Shown piece after piece: positions 14,406 through 23,574 of a stretch of DNA of 64,000 nucleotides. Positions within the stretch are counted from its first letter, which is position 1; the number at the start of each line of letters is the position of its first letter. The stretch covers positions 7,156 through 71,155 of the forward strand of contig CBFFZW010000011.1 of the NCBI GenBank assembly GCA_965646445.1. The letters run 5' to 3'. Made by a program: the position numbers and the translations under genes. The notes under the pieces were generated by a model. The model was not told where the DNA came from. It saw only the letters and a list, made by a program, of their open reading frames with translations, and ran no database searches. The stretch is from UBA11524 sp965646445. GTDB lineage: Bacteria; Bacillota; Clostridia; Christensenellales; Aristaeellaceae.

Positions 14406-15443
14406 ATGAAGAGCGAGAGCGCAAGCTACAAGGCCGCGGGGGTCGACATCACCGCCGGCTACAAGGCCGTGGAGTTAATGAAGCGGCATGTGGCCCGCAC
14501 CCTCACCTCGGGGGTGGTGGACGGCATCGGCGGCTTCGGCGGACTGTTTGAGCTGGACGTGAAGGGCATGGAGCGTCCCGTACTGGTCAGCGGTACGGAC
14601 GGCGTGGGCACCAAGCTGAAAATCGCCATGCTGCTGGACAAGCATGATACCATCGGCATTGACTGCGTGGCCATGTGCGTCAACGATGTCATCTGCTGCG
14701 GCGCCAAGCCCCTGCTTTTCCTGGATTACATCGCCTGCGGCAAGAATGTCCCGGAAAAGATCGCGCAGATTGTGGCCGGCGTGGCGGAGGGCTGCGTTCA
14801 GGCGGAATCCGCGCTGGTGGGCGGCGAAACGGCCGAGCATCCCGGCATGATGCCTAACGATGACTACGACCTGGCGGGCTTCTCCGTGGGCGTGGTGGAC
14901 AGGAGCCGGATCATCAACCGGGAGACCATGGAACCCGGCGATATGATCCTGGCGCTGCCCTCCACGGGCGTGCATTCCAACGGCTTTTCCCTGGTGCGCA
15001 AGGTGTTCGGCATCGGCGCGGGCGGCGAGAACCGTGCCTACCCCGAGCTGGAGCAGCGTCTTTGGGAAACGCTGCTGACCCCCACGAAGATTTACGTCAA
15101 GCCGGTGATGGCGCTGCTGAAGGAGATTCAGCCCCGGGCCATCAGCCATATCACGGGTGGCGGCTTCTATGAGAACATTCCCCGGGCACTGAAGGATGGC
15201 TGCTGCGCCAGCATTCGCCGGGCTGATGTGCGGGTGCTGCCCATCTTCGACATCATTGCCCGGGAGGGCGATATCCCCGAGCGTGACATGTTTAACACCT
15301 ACAACATGGGCGTAGGCATGACCATAACCGTGGCGAAGGCGGACGCCGACCGGGCGCTGACCATCCTGCGGGAGAACGGCGAGCCCGGCGCGTACGTCCT
15401 GGGCGAGATCGTCGCGGGGGAGAAGGGCGTGACGCTATGGTAA
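14406..15443 (+). CDS. purM: Phosphoribosylformylglycinamidine cyclo-ligase PurM
   Basis: This 345-residue AIR synthetase closes the imidazole ring using ATP. It starts with YKAAGVDITAGYKAVELMK, then has VLVSGTDGVGTKLKIA and CVAMCVNDVICCGAKPLLFLDY (metal/ATP site), GGETAEHPGM and GLPSTGVHSNGFSLVRK-like (LPSTGVHSNGFSLVRKVF) motifs, and the GGGFYENIPRAL turn. The ATG at 14406 has AAGGAGAAACG upstream; the open frame upstream of it is a shadow of purF. It overlaps purN by 7 bp. Confidence 0.97.
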   Translation: MKSESASYKAAGVDITAGYKAVELMKRHVARTLTSGVVDGIGGFGGLFELDVKGMERPVLVSGTDGVGTKLKIAMLLDKHDTIGIDCVAMCVNDVICCGAKPLLFLDYIACGKNVPEKIAQIVAGVAEGCVQAESALVGGETAEHPGMMPNDDYDLAGFSVGVVDRSRIINRETMEPGDMILALPSTGVHSNGFSLVRKVFGIGAGGENRAYPELEQRLWETLLTPTKIYVKPVMALLKEIQPRAISHITGGGFYENIPRALKDGCCASIRRADVRVLPIFDIIAREGDIPERDMFNTYNMGVGMTITVAKADADRALTILRENGEPGAYVLGEIVAGEKGVTLW

Positions 15444-16048
15444 GGGCCGCAATCCTGGTATCGGGCGGCGGCACGAACCTGCAGGCCATCATCGACGCCA
15501 AGGCCGCGGGGAGGATTCCCTCCGCCGAGCTGGCGCTGGTGATCGCTTCCACCGCGAAGGCCTACGCCATCCAGCGGGCTGAGGCCGCGGGCATCCCGGC
15601 GGTGGTGGTGCGCAAGGACAAGGGCGAACCGGTGGAGGCCTACGGCGAGCGGCTGCTGGCTGTGCTGCGGGCGCATCACATCGACATGGCGGTGCTGGCG
15701 GGCTTCCTGACCATCCTGCCGGAAAACGTGATCCGCGCCTACGATCACCGCATCCTGAACATCCATCCCAGCCTGATCCCCTCCTTCTGCGGGGCGGGCT
15801 ACTATGGGCTGCGCGTCCACGAGGCCGCGCTGGCCAAGGGCGTGAAGGTGACGGGCGCCACGGTGCATTTTGTCAATGAGATTCCCGACGGCGGCGACAT
15901 CATCGCGCAAAAGGCGGTGGAGGTGCTGCCCGGGGATACCGCGGAGGTGCTTCAGCGCCGGGTGATGGAGCAGGCCGAATGGCTGCTGCTGCCCCAGGCG
16001 CTGGAGGAGGTCGCGCGGGACTTGCAGGAAAAGCTGTACGGAGGATAA
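15437..16048 (+). CDS. purN: Glycinamide ribonucleotide formyltransferase PurN
   Basis: This 203-residue enzyme transfers a formyl group from 10-formyl-tetrahydrofolate to GAR. AILVSGGGTNLQAIIDA is the phosphate-binding start. The catalytic Asn-His-Asp set appears as ILNIHPSLIPSF and VHFVNEIPDGGDIIAQ. LAGFLTILPENVIRAY is the folate-site region. The start codon lies inside the end of purM, and the IMP cyclohydrolase gene follows 5 bp later. Confidence 0.96.
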   Translation: MVRAAILVSGGGTNLQAIIDAKAAGRIPSAELALVIASTAKAYAIQRAEAAGIPAVVVRKDKGEPVEAYGERLLAVLRAHHIDMAVLAGFLTILPENVIRAYDHRILNIHPSLIPSFCGAGYYGLRVHEAALAKGVKVTGATVHFVNEIPDGGDIIAQKAVEVLPGDTAEVLQRRVMEQAEWLLLPQALEEVARDLQEKLYGG

Positions 16049-16053
16049 GTGTC

Positions 16054-16767
16054 ATGCAGACGAATCATTTGAACGATGTGCTCAGCGCCAACGAGTATCC
16101 CGGCCGCGGGATCGTCCTGGGCATGGACGAGCAGGGCAAGCATGTGGTGATGGCCTATTTCATTATGGGCCGCAGCGAGAACAGCCGCAACCGCGTGTTT
16201 GTGGAGAAGGACGGGGGCATCATCACCAAGGCCTTTGACGAGAGCAAAATGGTGGATCCCAGCCTGATTATCTACGCGCCGGTGCGGGTGCTGGGGACGG
16301 ATACCATCGTCACCAACGGCGATCAGACGGATACGGTGTACGATTTCATGGCGGCGGGAAAGTCCTTCGAGGACGCCCTGCGCACCCGTACCTTTGAGCC
16401 GGACGCCCCCAACTATACGCCCCGCATTTCCGGCGTCGTCAGCGTGAAGGACGGCAAGGCTTCCTACAAGCTGTCCATCCTCAAGAGCGATGAGAACGAT
16501 CCCGACTTTCCCCGGCGGTACTTCTTTGAGTACGAAACGCCCCGGGCGGGCATCGGCCATTTCATCCATACCTACCGCTGCAACGGCAGCCCCATTCCGT
16601 CCTTCGAGGGCGAGCCGGAGCGGGTGACCATCGTCGGGGACATCGACCGCTTTACCGAGGATACCTGGAACAGCCTCAATGCCGACAACAAGGTGAGCCT
16701 GTTCGTGCGGTACATTGATGTGGCCACCGGCGCGACCGAAACGCGCATGGTAAACAAGAACAATTAA
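16054..16767 (+). CDS. IMP cyclohydrolase, stand-alone (PurO-like, PF07826 family)
   Basis: This 237-residue protein resembles the stand-alone inosinicase family that closes FAICAR to IMP, the last step. NDVLSANEYPGRGIVLGMDE, then YFIMGRSENSRNRVF and TNGDQTDTVYDFM, and the late PRRYFFEYETPRAGIGHFIHTY segment fit the family. It replaces the MGS-like half of bifunctional PurH, which is missing from the AICAR transformylase encoded next. The ATG at 16054 follows AGGATAAGTGTC. A terminator-like hairpin (16775-16800) lies just after the stop, so the downstream genes may depend on read-through or on an unseen promoter. Confidence 0.85.
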   Translation: MQTNHLNDVLSANEYPGRGIVLGMDEQGKHVVMAYFIMGRSENSRNRVFVEKDGGIITKAFDESKMVDPSLIIYAPVRVLGTDTIVTNGDQTDTVYDFMAAGKSFEDALRTRTFEPDAPNYTPRISGVVSVKDGKASYKLSILKSDENDPDFPRRYFFEYETPRAGIGHFIHTYRCNGSPIPSFEGEPERVTIVGDIDRFTEDTWNSLNADNKVSLFVRYIDVATGATETRMVNKNN

Positions 16768-16774
16768 GCAAACC

Positions 16775-16800
16775 GCTCTCCCCAAATAGGGAGAGCCTTT
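16775..16800 (+). terminator. Hairpin after the IMP cyclohydrolase gene
   Basis: A perfect 8-bp stem GCTCTCCC / GGGAGAGC with loop CAAATA is followed by CTTT. The short T run suggests partial termination within the purine operon. Confidence 0.5.
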
Positions 16801-16847
16801 GCTGCGCATGGGCGGACACGCGGGGCGGCGCGCGTTCCTGCTACACG

Positions 16848-17058
16848 CAGGCGGGCGCAAGCAATACGCCAGTTCCGGGCGTCAGACGCCGAACGGGAGT
16901 CCAGAGGGGCGATGGCCCTCTGGCGGGGTTCCAGGGGCAGAGCCCCTGAAAACCTCACAGGCGGAACCAAGCATTACGCCAGTCCAGCGCGTCGGACGCC
17001 GAACGGGAGTCCAGAGGGGCGATGGCCCTCTGGCGGGGTCCAGGGGCAGAGCCCCTGG
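16848..17058 (+). repeat. Two tandem hairpin-rich repeats (110-bp period)
   Basis: Two direct units, 16848-16948 and 16957-17058, contain GACGCCGAACGGGAGT, the hairpin CCAGAGGG/CCCTCTGG and the hairpin CCAGGGGC-AGA-GCCCCTG. They fill the gap before the AICAR transformylase gene. An inverted copy of the same sequence lies directly after that gene at 18252-18325. Confidence 0.8.
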
Positions 17059-17075
17059 GGAAAGGAGTTTTGAGT

Positions 17076-18251
17076 ATGGCCAAGGAATTGGAACTGAAGT
17101 ATGGGTGCAATCCGAATCAAAAGCCTTCCCGAATCTTCATGGAGGAGGGCGAGTTGCCGCTGGAAGTGCTCAGCGGCAAGCCCGGCTATATCAATTTTCT
17201 GGACGCGCTGAACGGCTGGCAGCTGGTGAGCGAGCTCAAGCGGGCCACGGGCCTGCCCGCTGCTGCGTCCTTCAAGCATGTGAGCCCCGCCGGCGCGGCC
17301 GTGGGCCTTCCGCTGAGCGATACCCTGCGCCAGATTTATTTTGTGGGCAAGCAGGAGCTGTCCCCGCTGGCGTGCGCCTATGCCCGTGCCCGCGGCGCTG
17401 ACCGCATGTCCTCCTTCGGGGACTGGATTGCCCTGTCCGACGTGTGTGACGAGGCCACCGCGAAGCTCATCAAGCCCGAGGTGTCCGACGGCGTGATCGC
17501 CCCCGGCTACACCGAGGAGGCTCTGGCCATCCTCCGGCAGAAGCGCAAGGGCAGCTATAACGTGGTGAAGATCGACCCGGACTACCGTCCCGCGCCCATC
17601 GAGCGCAAGCAGGTGTTCGGCGTGACCTTTGAGCAGGGCCGGAATGAGTTCGTCATCGACAATGACCTGCTGGCCAACATCGTCACCAAGAACAAGGAGC
17701 TGCCCGAGTCCGCCAAGCGCGACCTGGTCATCGCCCTGATCGTGCTGAAGTACACCCAGTCCAACTCCGTGTGCTACGCCAAGGACGGCCAGGCCATCGG
17801 CATCGGCGCGGGCCAGCAGAGCCGTATCCACTGCACCCGCCTGGCCGGGCAGAAGGCCGATAACTGGCTGCTGCGCCAGCATCCCCGGGTGCTGAATTTG
17901 CCCTTCGTGGACAAGATTGCCCGGCCTGACCGGGACAACACCATCGACGTGTATATCTCCGACGACCCGGAGGAGGTGCTGGGCGAAGGCCGCTGGCAGC
18001 GGTTCTTCAAGGAAAAGCCCGAGCCCCTCACCCGGGAGGAAAAGCGCGCTTGGCTGGATCAGCAGACCGGCGTGGCCCTGGGCAGCGACGCCTTCTTCCC
18101 CTTCGGCGATAACATTGAGCGGGCGCATCGCTCCGGCGTGAGCTATGTGGCCCAGCCCGGCGGCTCCATCCGCGATGACAATGTCATCGAGGTGTGTGAC
18201 CTGTACGATATGGTCATGGCCTTTACCGGGATTCGGCTGTTCCATCATTGA
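17076..18251 (+). CDS. AICAR transformylase, stand-alone (PurH C-terminal type)
   Basis: This 391-residue protein corresponds to the AICAR transformylase half of PurH and formylates AICAR with 10-formyl-tetrahydrofolate. It starts ELELKYGCNPNQKPSRIFM, the beginning of the transformylase domain. AASFKHVSPAGAAVG carries the catalytic Lys-His, and YTQSNSVCYAKDGQAIGIGA and SDAFFPFGDNIERA are conserved substrate-site stretches. The N-terminal MGS-like cyclohydrolase domain is absent, matching the separate cyclohydrolase upstream. The ATG at 17076 has AAAGGAG 9 bp upstream; the in-frame extension to 17022 runs through a repeat. The gene is bracketed by inverted copies of the hairpin repeat. Confidence 0.93.
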   Translation: MAKELELKYGCNPNQKPSRIFMEEGELPLEVLSGKPGYINFLDALNGWQLVSELKRATGLPAAASFKHVSPAGAAVGLPLSDTLRQIYFVGKQELSPLACAYARARGADRMSSFGDWIALSDVCDEATAKLIKPEVSDGVIAPGYTEEALAILRQKRKGSYNVVKIDPDYRPAPIERKQVFGVTFEQGRNEFVIDNDLLANIVTKNKELPESAKRDLVIALIVLKYTQSNSVCYAKDGQAIGIGAGQQSRIHCTRLAGQKADNWLLRQHPRVLNLPFVDKIARPDRDNTIDVYISDDPEEVLGEGRWQRFFKEKPEPLTREEKRAWLDQQTGVALGSDAFFPFGDNIERAHRSGVSYVAQPGGSIRDDNVIEVCDLYDMVMAFTGIRLFHH

Positions 18252-18325
18252 CCAGGGGCGCTGCCCCTGAACCCTGCCAGAGGGGCATTGCCCCTCTGGA
18301 CTCCCGTTCGGGTGGACCGCGACTG
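18252..18325 (-). repeat. Inverted copy of the hairpin-rich repeat
   Basis: This is the reverse complement of the core of 16976-17058: CCAGGGGC-GCT-GCCCCTG, then CCAGAGGGGC-ATT-GCCCCTCTGG, then ACTCCCGTTCGG. The loops differ (AGA to GCT) while the stems stay paired. It begins one base after the AICAR transformylase stop. Confidence 0.75.
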
Positions 18326-18329
18326 GAGC

Positions 18330-18486
18330 CCTCCGCTGCGGGGGTCACGCCGCACAACAGGTGCGGCGCGACGCGGGCAAATACCTGCGCGCTTGGGGCG
18401 TCCACCAGCGAACGAAGTTCGCTGGCAATGGGATTCTTAAGGGGCGATGCCCCTTAAGCAGAGGTGCAGGAGGCGGAGCCTCCTGC
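18330..18486 (+). repeat. Row of perfect short-loop hairpins before purD
   Basis: Four hairpins follow in a row: CGCCGCAC/GTGCGGCG (about 18352-18373), CCAGCGAAC-GAA-GTTCGCTGG (18405-18425), CTTAAGGGGC-GAT-GCCCCTTAAG (18436-18458) and GCAGGAGGC-GGA-GCCTCCTGC (18466-18486). The last three have 9-10 bp perfect stems and three-base loops. No T run follows any of them. Confidence 0.75.
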
Positions 18487-18509
18487 CTCGTGACGAAGGA
18501 GAATAAACA

Positions 18510-19784
18510 ATGAAGGTACTGATTGTGGGCGGCGGCGGCCGGGAGCATGCCATCGCCGTGAAGCTGGCGGAGAACAAGGCTGTGGAGAAGCTCTATGCCG
18601 CGCCGGGCAACGGCGGCATGGCCGCGCTGTGCGAGCTGGCGCCCATCAAGGCCACGGATGTGGCGGGCATGGTCACCTTCGCGCAGGCGCAGGCCATCGA
18701 CTTTGTGGTGGTGGCGCCGGATGATCCCCTGTGCCTGGGCATGGTGGACGCCTTGAAAGCCGTAGGCATCCCCGCCTTCGGCCCGGAGAAAAACGCCGCC
18801 ATCATCGAGGGCAGCAAGGTCTTCGCCAAGAACCTGATGAAGAAGTACGGCATTCCCACCGCGGCCTATGAGACCTTTGAGGACTATGACGCCGCGGCCG
18901 CTTACCTCCGGGACGCCGCCTATCCCATCGTGGTCAAGGCGGACGGCCTGGCCCTGGGCAAGGGCGTGCTGATCTGCCAGGACCAGGCGGAGGCGCTGGA
19001 GGCCGTGGCCTCCATGATGAAGGAGAACAAGTTCGGCGCGTCCGGGGCCCGTGTGGTCATTGAGGAATTCCTCACGGGGCCGGAGGTATCCGTGCTGGCC
19101 TTCACCGACGGCAAAACGGTGAAGCCCATGGTGTCCAGCATGGATCACAAGCGCACGCTGGATCATGACGAGGGCCTGAACACCGGCGGCATGGGTACCA
19201 TCGCCCCCAACCCCTGCTATACCGAGGCGCTGGCGGAAAGGTGCATGAGGGAAATTTTCCTGCCCACCATCGCCGCCATGAATGCCGAGGGCCGTACCTT
19301 CCGGGGCTGCCTGTATTTCGGGCTGATGATGACGCCCAAGGGGCCCAAGGTCATCGAGTACAACTGCCGCTTCGGCGACCCGGAGACGCAGGTGGTGCTG
19401 CCCCTGCTGGAAAGCGACCTGCTGACCATCATGCAGGCGACGGTGAACGGCACCCTCGACCAGACGGAGGTTCGCTTTGCGGACGGCGCGGCCTGCTGCG
19501 TGGTGCTGGCCTCCGGGGGCTATCCGGTGAAATACCAGAGCGGCTACCCCATTTCCGGCCTGGAGGCGGCGGAAAGGACGGCGCAGGTCTTCCACGCGGG
19601 GACGAAGCTGACCGGGGACGGCGTGGTGACGGCGGGCGGCCGCGTGCTGGGCGTCACGGCCACTGCGGACACCCTGCGGGAAGCCGTCGACAAGGCCTAC
19701 GCGGCGGCGGATCAGATCGCCTTTACCGACCTGCACCGGCGCGAGGACATCGGCCAGCGCGCCCTTCGCGCCATCAGCCAGTAA
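18510..19784 (+). CDS. purD: Phosphoribosylamine-glycine ligase PurD
   Basis: This 424-residue ATP-grasp enzyme joins phosphoribosylamine and glycine. MKVLIVGGGGREHAIAVKL is the family start. The ATP-grasp domain has YPIVVKADGLALGKGV, and GPEVSVLAFTDG is present. The LNTGGMGTIAPNP and IEYNCRFGDPETQVVLP stretches hold metal-binding Glu and Asn. Its ribosome site is GAAGGAG. It sits between the hairpin block and purL and belongs to the same run of purine genes. Confidence 0.97.
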   Translation: MKVLIVGGGGREHAIAVKLAENKAVEKLYAAPGNGGMAALCELAPIKATDVAGMVTFAQAQAIDFVVVAPDDPLCLGMVDALKAVGIPAFGPEKNAAIIEGSKVFAKNLMKKYGIPTAAYETFEDYDAAAAYLRDAAYPIVVKADGLALGKGVLICQDQAEALEAVASMMKENKFGASGARVVIEEFLTGPEVSVLAFTDGKTVKPMVSSMDHKRTLDHDEGLNTGGMGTIAPNPCYTEALAERCMREIFLPTIAAMNAEGRTFRGCLYFGLMMTPKGPKVIEYNCRFGDPETQVVLPLLESDLLTIMQATVNGTLDQTEVRFADGAACCVVLASGGYPVKYQSGYPISGLEAAERTAQVFHAGTKLTGDGVVTAGGRVLGVTATADTLREAVDKAYAAADQIAFTDLHRREDIGQRALRAISQ

Positions 19785-19802
19785 CAGCACAGGAGGATAA
19801 GC

Positions 19803-22800
19803 ATGAGCGTCAAGCGCATTTATGTGGAAAAGAAGCCAGCCTACGCCGTGGAAAGCAAGCAGCTGCTGTGGGAGATCCGGCATATTTTGCAGATCAAGTC
19901 CGTCACCGGGCTGCGGATGCTGAACCGCTACGATGTGGAAGGCGTGGCGGATGACCTGTACGAGCGGTGCAAGCCCATCGTGTTCTCCGAGCCCCAGGTG
20001 GACGATACCTACATTGCCCTGCCTGCCGGGGCGAAGGCCGTGTTCGCGGTGGAATACCTGCCCGGTCAGTACGACCAGCGGGCCGCTTCCTGCGAGGAGT
20101 GCATTCAGCTGGTGGGCCAGTGCGACCGCCCCACGGTGCGCAGCGCCCGGGTGTACCTGCTGGAGGGCGACTTCACCGAGGATGAGCTGAACAGGGTGAA
20201 GAAGCACGTCATCAACCCGGTGGAGAGCCGGGAGGCCGACCTGGCCGAGCGTGCCACCCTGCGTCAGCAGTACGAGACGCCCGACCATGTGGAGACCCTT
20301 ACGGGCTTCACCACCATGGACGCGGCGGAGGTCGGGGACTTTGTGAAGCGCTACGGCCTGGCCATGGACAGCGATGACCTGGCCTTCTGCCGGGACTACT
20401 TCGCCTCCGAGCACCGCGACCCCACGCTGACGGAGATCCGCATGATCGACACCTACTGGTCTGATCACTGCCGTCACACCACCTTCCTGACCACCATCGA
20501 CCACGCGGACATCCGCAAGGCGGCGGTGGAGAAGGCCTTCCAGCGCTATCTGGCCGCCCGCCAGACGGTCTACGGCGACAAGCAGCGGCCCATCAACCTG
20601 ATGGACATCGCCACCATGGGCGGCAAGTACCTCAAGAAGATCGGCCAGACCCCCAACATCGACGTCAGCGAGGAGATCAACGCCTGCTCCATCAAGATCG
20701 ACGTGGACGTGAACGGCGCCACCGAGCCCTGGCTGCTGATGTTCAAGAACGAGACCCACAACCATCCCACGGAGATTGAGCCCTTCGGCGGCGCGGCGAC
20801 CTGCATCGGCGGCGCCATCCGTGACCCGCTGTCCGGCCGCACCTATGTCTATCAGGCCATGCGTGTCACCGGCGCGGCGGATCCGCTGAAGCCCGTGAGC
20901 GAAACCATGCCCGGCAAGCTGCCCCAGCGCAAGCTGGTGACCACCGCCGCCGCGGGCTATTCCTCCTACGGCAATCAGATCGGCCTGGCCACGGGCCTGG
21001 TGGACGAGCAGTACCATCCCGGCTATGCCGCCAAGCGCCTGGAAATCGGCGCGGTGGTGGGCGCGGCGCCTCTTCGGAACGTCCGCCGGGAAGCTCCCGC
21101 GCCTGGGGATCAGATCGTGCTGCTGGGCGGGCGCACGGGCCGCGACGGCTGCGGCGGCGCCACGGGTTCCTCCAAGTCCCACAAGCTGGAATCCATCGAG
21201 ACCTGCGGCGCGGAGGTTCAAAAGGGCAACGCGCCCACCGAGCGCAAGCTGCAGCGCCTCTTCCGGGACGGGGAGGTGACGCGGCTCATCAAGCGCTGTA
21301 ACGACTTTGGCGCGGGCGGCGTGTCCGTGGCCATCGGTGAGTTGGCGGACGGCCTGAAAATCGACCTGGATCGTGTGCCGAAGAAGTACGACGGCCTGGA
21401 CGGCACGGAGCTGGCTATCTCTGAATCCCAGGAGCGCATGGCCGTTGTGCTGGCCCCGGCGGACGTGGCGGCCTTCCTGGCGGCGGCCCGGCGGGAAAAC
21501 CTGGAGGCCACGGTGGTGGCGGAGGTGACGGCGGAGCCTCGGCTGCGGATGACCTGGAAGGGCGCGACCATTGTCGATCTGTCCCGGGAGTTCCTGAACA
21601 GCAACGGCGCGGAAAAGCATACCGCCGTATCCGTTGACGAAGATGAGGTCAGACAGGTTGCCTTCGCGGGGGATACGGTGTCGGAGAAGTTGGCCGCCAT
21701 GGTCAGCGACCTGAACATCTGCTCCAAGAAGGGGCTGTCCGAGCGGTTCGATTCCACCATCGGCGCGGCCACGGTGCTCATGCCCTTTGGCGGAGCGCGT
21801 CAGCTGACGCCCAATCAGGCCATGGTGGCCAAGCTGCCCGTGCTGGGCGGCGAGACCGATACCGTTTCCGGCATGGCCTATGGCATGCACCCCGAGCTGC
21901 TGGAGCAGTCTCCTTACGAGGGAAGCTACCTGGCGGTGATCGAGAGCGTCACCAAGCTGGTGTGCGCGGGCTTTGACTACAAGCAGGCCTACCTGACCTT
22001 CCAGGAGTATTTCGAGCGGATGACGGCGGATCCCACCCGGTGGGGTAAGCCCTTCGCGGCGCTGCTGGGCGCCTTCGACGCCCAGCTGGATCTGAACATC
22101 GCGGCCATCGGCGGCAAGGACTCGATGTCCGGCACCTTCGAGAAGATGGACGTGCCGCCCACGCTGTGCTCCTTCGCGGTGGCGCACGGCAAGGCCAGCG
22201 AGGTTATTTCCCCCGAATTTAAGCAGGCGGGCCACGACATCCGCCTGGTCAGCTGCGGTGCCCACGATACCGCCGCGCTGACGGCCAACTATGAGGCGGT
22301 GCGCCAGGGCATCCTGGACGGCACCATCGTGGCGGCCTGGGCCCTGGGCCTGGGCGGCGTGGCGGAGGGCCTGTTCAAGATGGGCCTGGGCAATGCCATC
22401 GGCACCCGGATTGATGACGACTATGACGGCGACCTCTTTGCCCAGCAGATCGGCGGGATGCTGATCGAGTGCGCGGGCGAATGCGACCTGGGCGTGAAGG
22501 TGGGCGACACCATTGCGGACTGGGTGCTGGCCTACGAGGGCGACCGCATCGACCTGATGCCCATGCAGGAGCTGTACGAGGGCAAGCTGGAGAAGGTCTT
22601 CGCCTACCACGGCCATGACGGCGAGACCGCCGAGACCTTCACCTACAAGGCGGGGGAGCGGGTGAAGCCGCGCCTGGCCGTCGCGAAGCCACTGGCCTTT
22701 ATCCCTGTGTTCCCGGGCACCAACTGTGAGTACGATACCGCCCGGGCGGTGGAGCGTGCCGGCGGCAGGGCGGAAATTCTGGTCATCAACAACCTGACTC

Positions 22801-23483
22801 CCGAGGCCATCACGGAATCGATCAAGGCCGCGGCGGACATCATCAGCCGCAGCCAGATGATCGTGCTACCCGGCGGCTTCTCCGGCGGCGACGAGCCCGA
22901 CGGCAGCGCCAAGTTCATCACGGCCTTCTTCCGCAACCCGGCCATGAAGGACGCCGTGGCCGACCTCCTGGAGCGGCGGGATGGTCTGATGCTGGGCATC
23001 TGCAATGGCTTCCAGGCGCTGATTAAGCTGGGCCTGGTGCCCTTTGGCCGCATCGTCGATACGGACGACCAGTGCCCGACCCTGACCTTCAACGAGATCG
23101 GTCGCCACCAGTCCATGCTGGTGCGCACGCGGATTGCCTCCGACAAGTCGCCCTGGCTCAGCCGGTGCGAGGCGGGGGACATCCACACCATCGCCATCTC
23201 CCACGGTGAGGGACGCTTCGTTGGCCCGGAGAAGCTGATCCGCGACCTGGCCGCCAAGGGGCAGATTGCCACCCAGTACGTTGACCTGTCCGGCGCGCCC
23301 AGCATGGACGCCCGCTTCAACCCCAACGCCAGCTACTGCGCCATTGAGGGCATCACCTCCCCCGACGGCCGCGTGCTGGGCAAGATGGGCCACACCGAGC
23401 GCAGCGGCGACAACCTGTACAAGAATGTGCCTGGCAACAAATATCAGCCGCTGTTCGAGGGCGGCGTGGATTACTTCAAATAA
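19803..23483 (+). CDS. purL: Phosphoribosylformylglycinamidine synthase PurL, single-chain (clostridial type)
   Basis: This 1226-residue enzyme converts FGAR and glutamine to FGAM. It is the fused form, so no purS or purQ is needed. The N-terminal linker holds IRMIDTYWSDHCRHTTF. The first AIR-synthase-like half has NETHNHPTEIEPFGGAATC and GRDGCGGATGSS; the second has GAGGVSVAIGELADG and the IGGKDSMSG site. The C-terminal glutaminase (about residue 955 onward) has FPGTNCEYDTARA, LPGGFSGGDEP and the nucleophile motif LGICNGFQAL. It closes the operon at the terminator 23508-23536. Confidence 0.97.
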   Translation: MSVKRIYVEKKPAYAVESKQLLWEIRHILQIKSVTGLRMLNRYDVEGVADDLYERCKPIVFSEPQVDDTYIALPAGAKAVFAVEYLPGQYDQRAASCEECIQLVGQCDRPTVRSARVYLLEGDFTEDELNRVKKHVINPVESREADLAERATLRQQYETPDHVETLTGFTTMDAAEVGDFVKRYGLAMDSDDLAFCRDYFASEHRDPTLTEIRMIDTYWSDHCRHTTFLTTIDHADIRKAAVEKAFQRYLAARQTVYGDKQRPINLMDIATMGGKYLKKIGQTPNIDVSEEINACSIKIDVDVNGATEPWLLMFKNETHNHPTEIEPFGGAATCIGGAIRDPLSGRTYVYQAMRVTGAADPLKPVSETMPGKLPQRKLVTTAAAGYSSYGNQIGLATGLVDEQYHPGYAAKRLEIGAVVGAAPLRNVRREAPAPGDQIVLLGGRTGRDGCGGATGSSKSHKLESIETCGAEVQKGNAPTERKLQRLFRDGEVTRLIKRCNDFGAGGVSVAIGELADGLKIDLDRVPKKYDGLDGTELAISESQERMAVVLAPADVAAFLAAARRENLEATVVAEVTAEPRLRMTWKGATIVDLSREFLNSNGAEKHTAVSVDEDEVRQVAFAGDTVSEKLAAMVSDLNICSKKGLSERFDSTIGAATVLMPFGGARQLTPNQAMVAKLPVLGGETDTVSGMAYGMHPELLEQSPYEGSYLAVIESVTKLVCAGFDYKQAYLTFQEYFERMTADPTRWGKPFAALLGAFDAQLDLNIAAIGGKDSMSGTFEKMDVPPTLCSFAVAHGKASEVISPEFKQAGHDIRLVSCGAHDTAALTANYEAVRQGILDGTIVAAWALGLGGVAEGLFKMGLGNAIGTRIDDDYDGDLFAQQIGGMLIECAGECDLGVKVGDTIADWVLAYEGDRIDLMPMQELYEGKLEKVFAYHGHDGETAETFTYKAGERVKPRLAVAKPLAFIPVFPGTNCEYDTARAVERAGGRAEILVINNLTPEAITESIKAAADIISRSQMIVLPGGFSGGDEPDGSAKFITAFFRNPAMKDAVADLLERRDGLMLGICNGFQALIKLGLVPFGRIVDTDDQCPTLTFNEIGRHQSMLVRTRIASDKSPWLSRCEAGDIHTIAISHGEGRFVGPEKLIRDLAAKGQIATQYVDLSGAPSMDARFNPNASYCAIEGITSPDGRVLGKMGHTERSGDNLYKNVPGNKYQPLFEGGVDYFK

Positions 23484-23507
23484 GAACATCGTCAAAAACG
23501 CGGAACG

Positions 23508-23536
23508 ACCAGCCTGATGGATTTCAGGCTGGTTTT
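23508..23536 (+). terminator. Intrinsic terminator of the purine operon
   Basis: A perfect 10-bp stem ACCAGCCTGA / TCAGGCTGGT with loop TGGATT is followed by TTTCCC. Confidence 0.8.
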
Positions 23537-23574
23537 CCCGCTCCATGCAGAACAGCACGACAGGAGGGAATGAT

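Noticed and set aside
18345..22616. 1423-codon open frame on the minus strand opposite purD and purL
   Set aside because: Same explanation as above: a shadow of GC-rich coding sequence.
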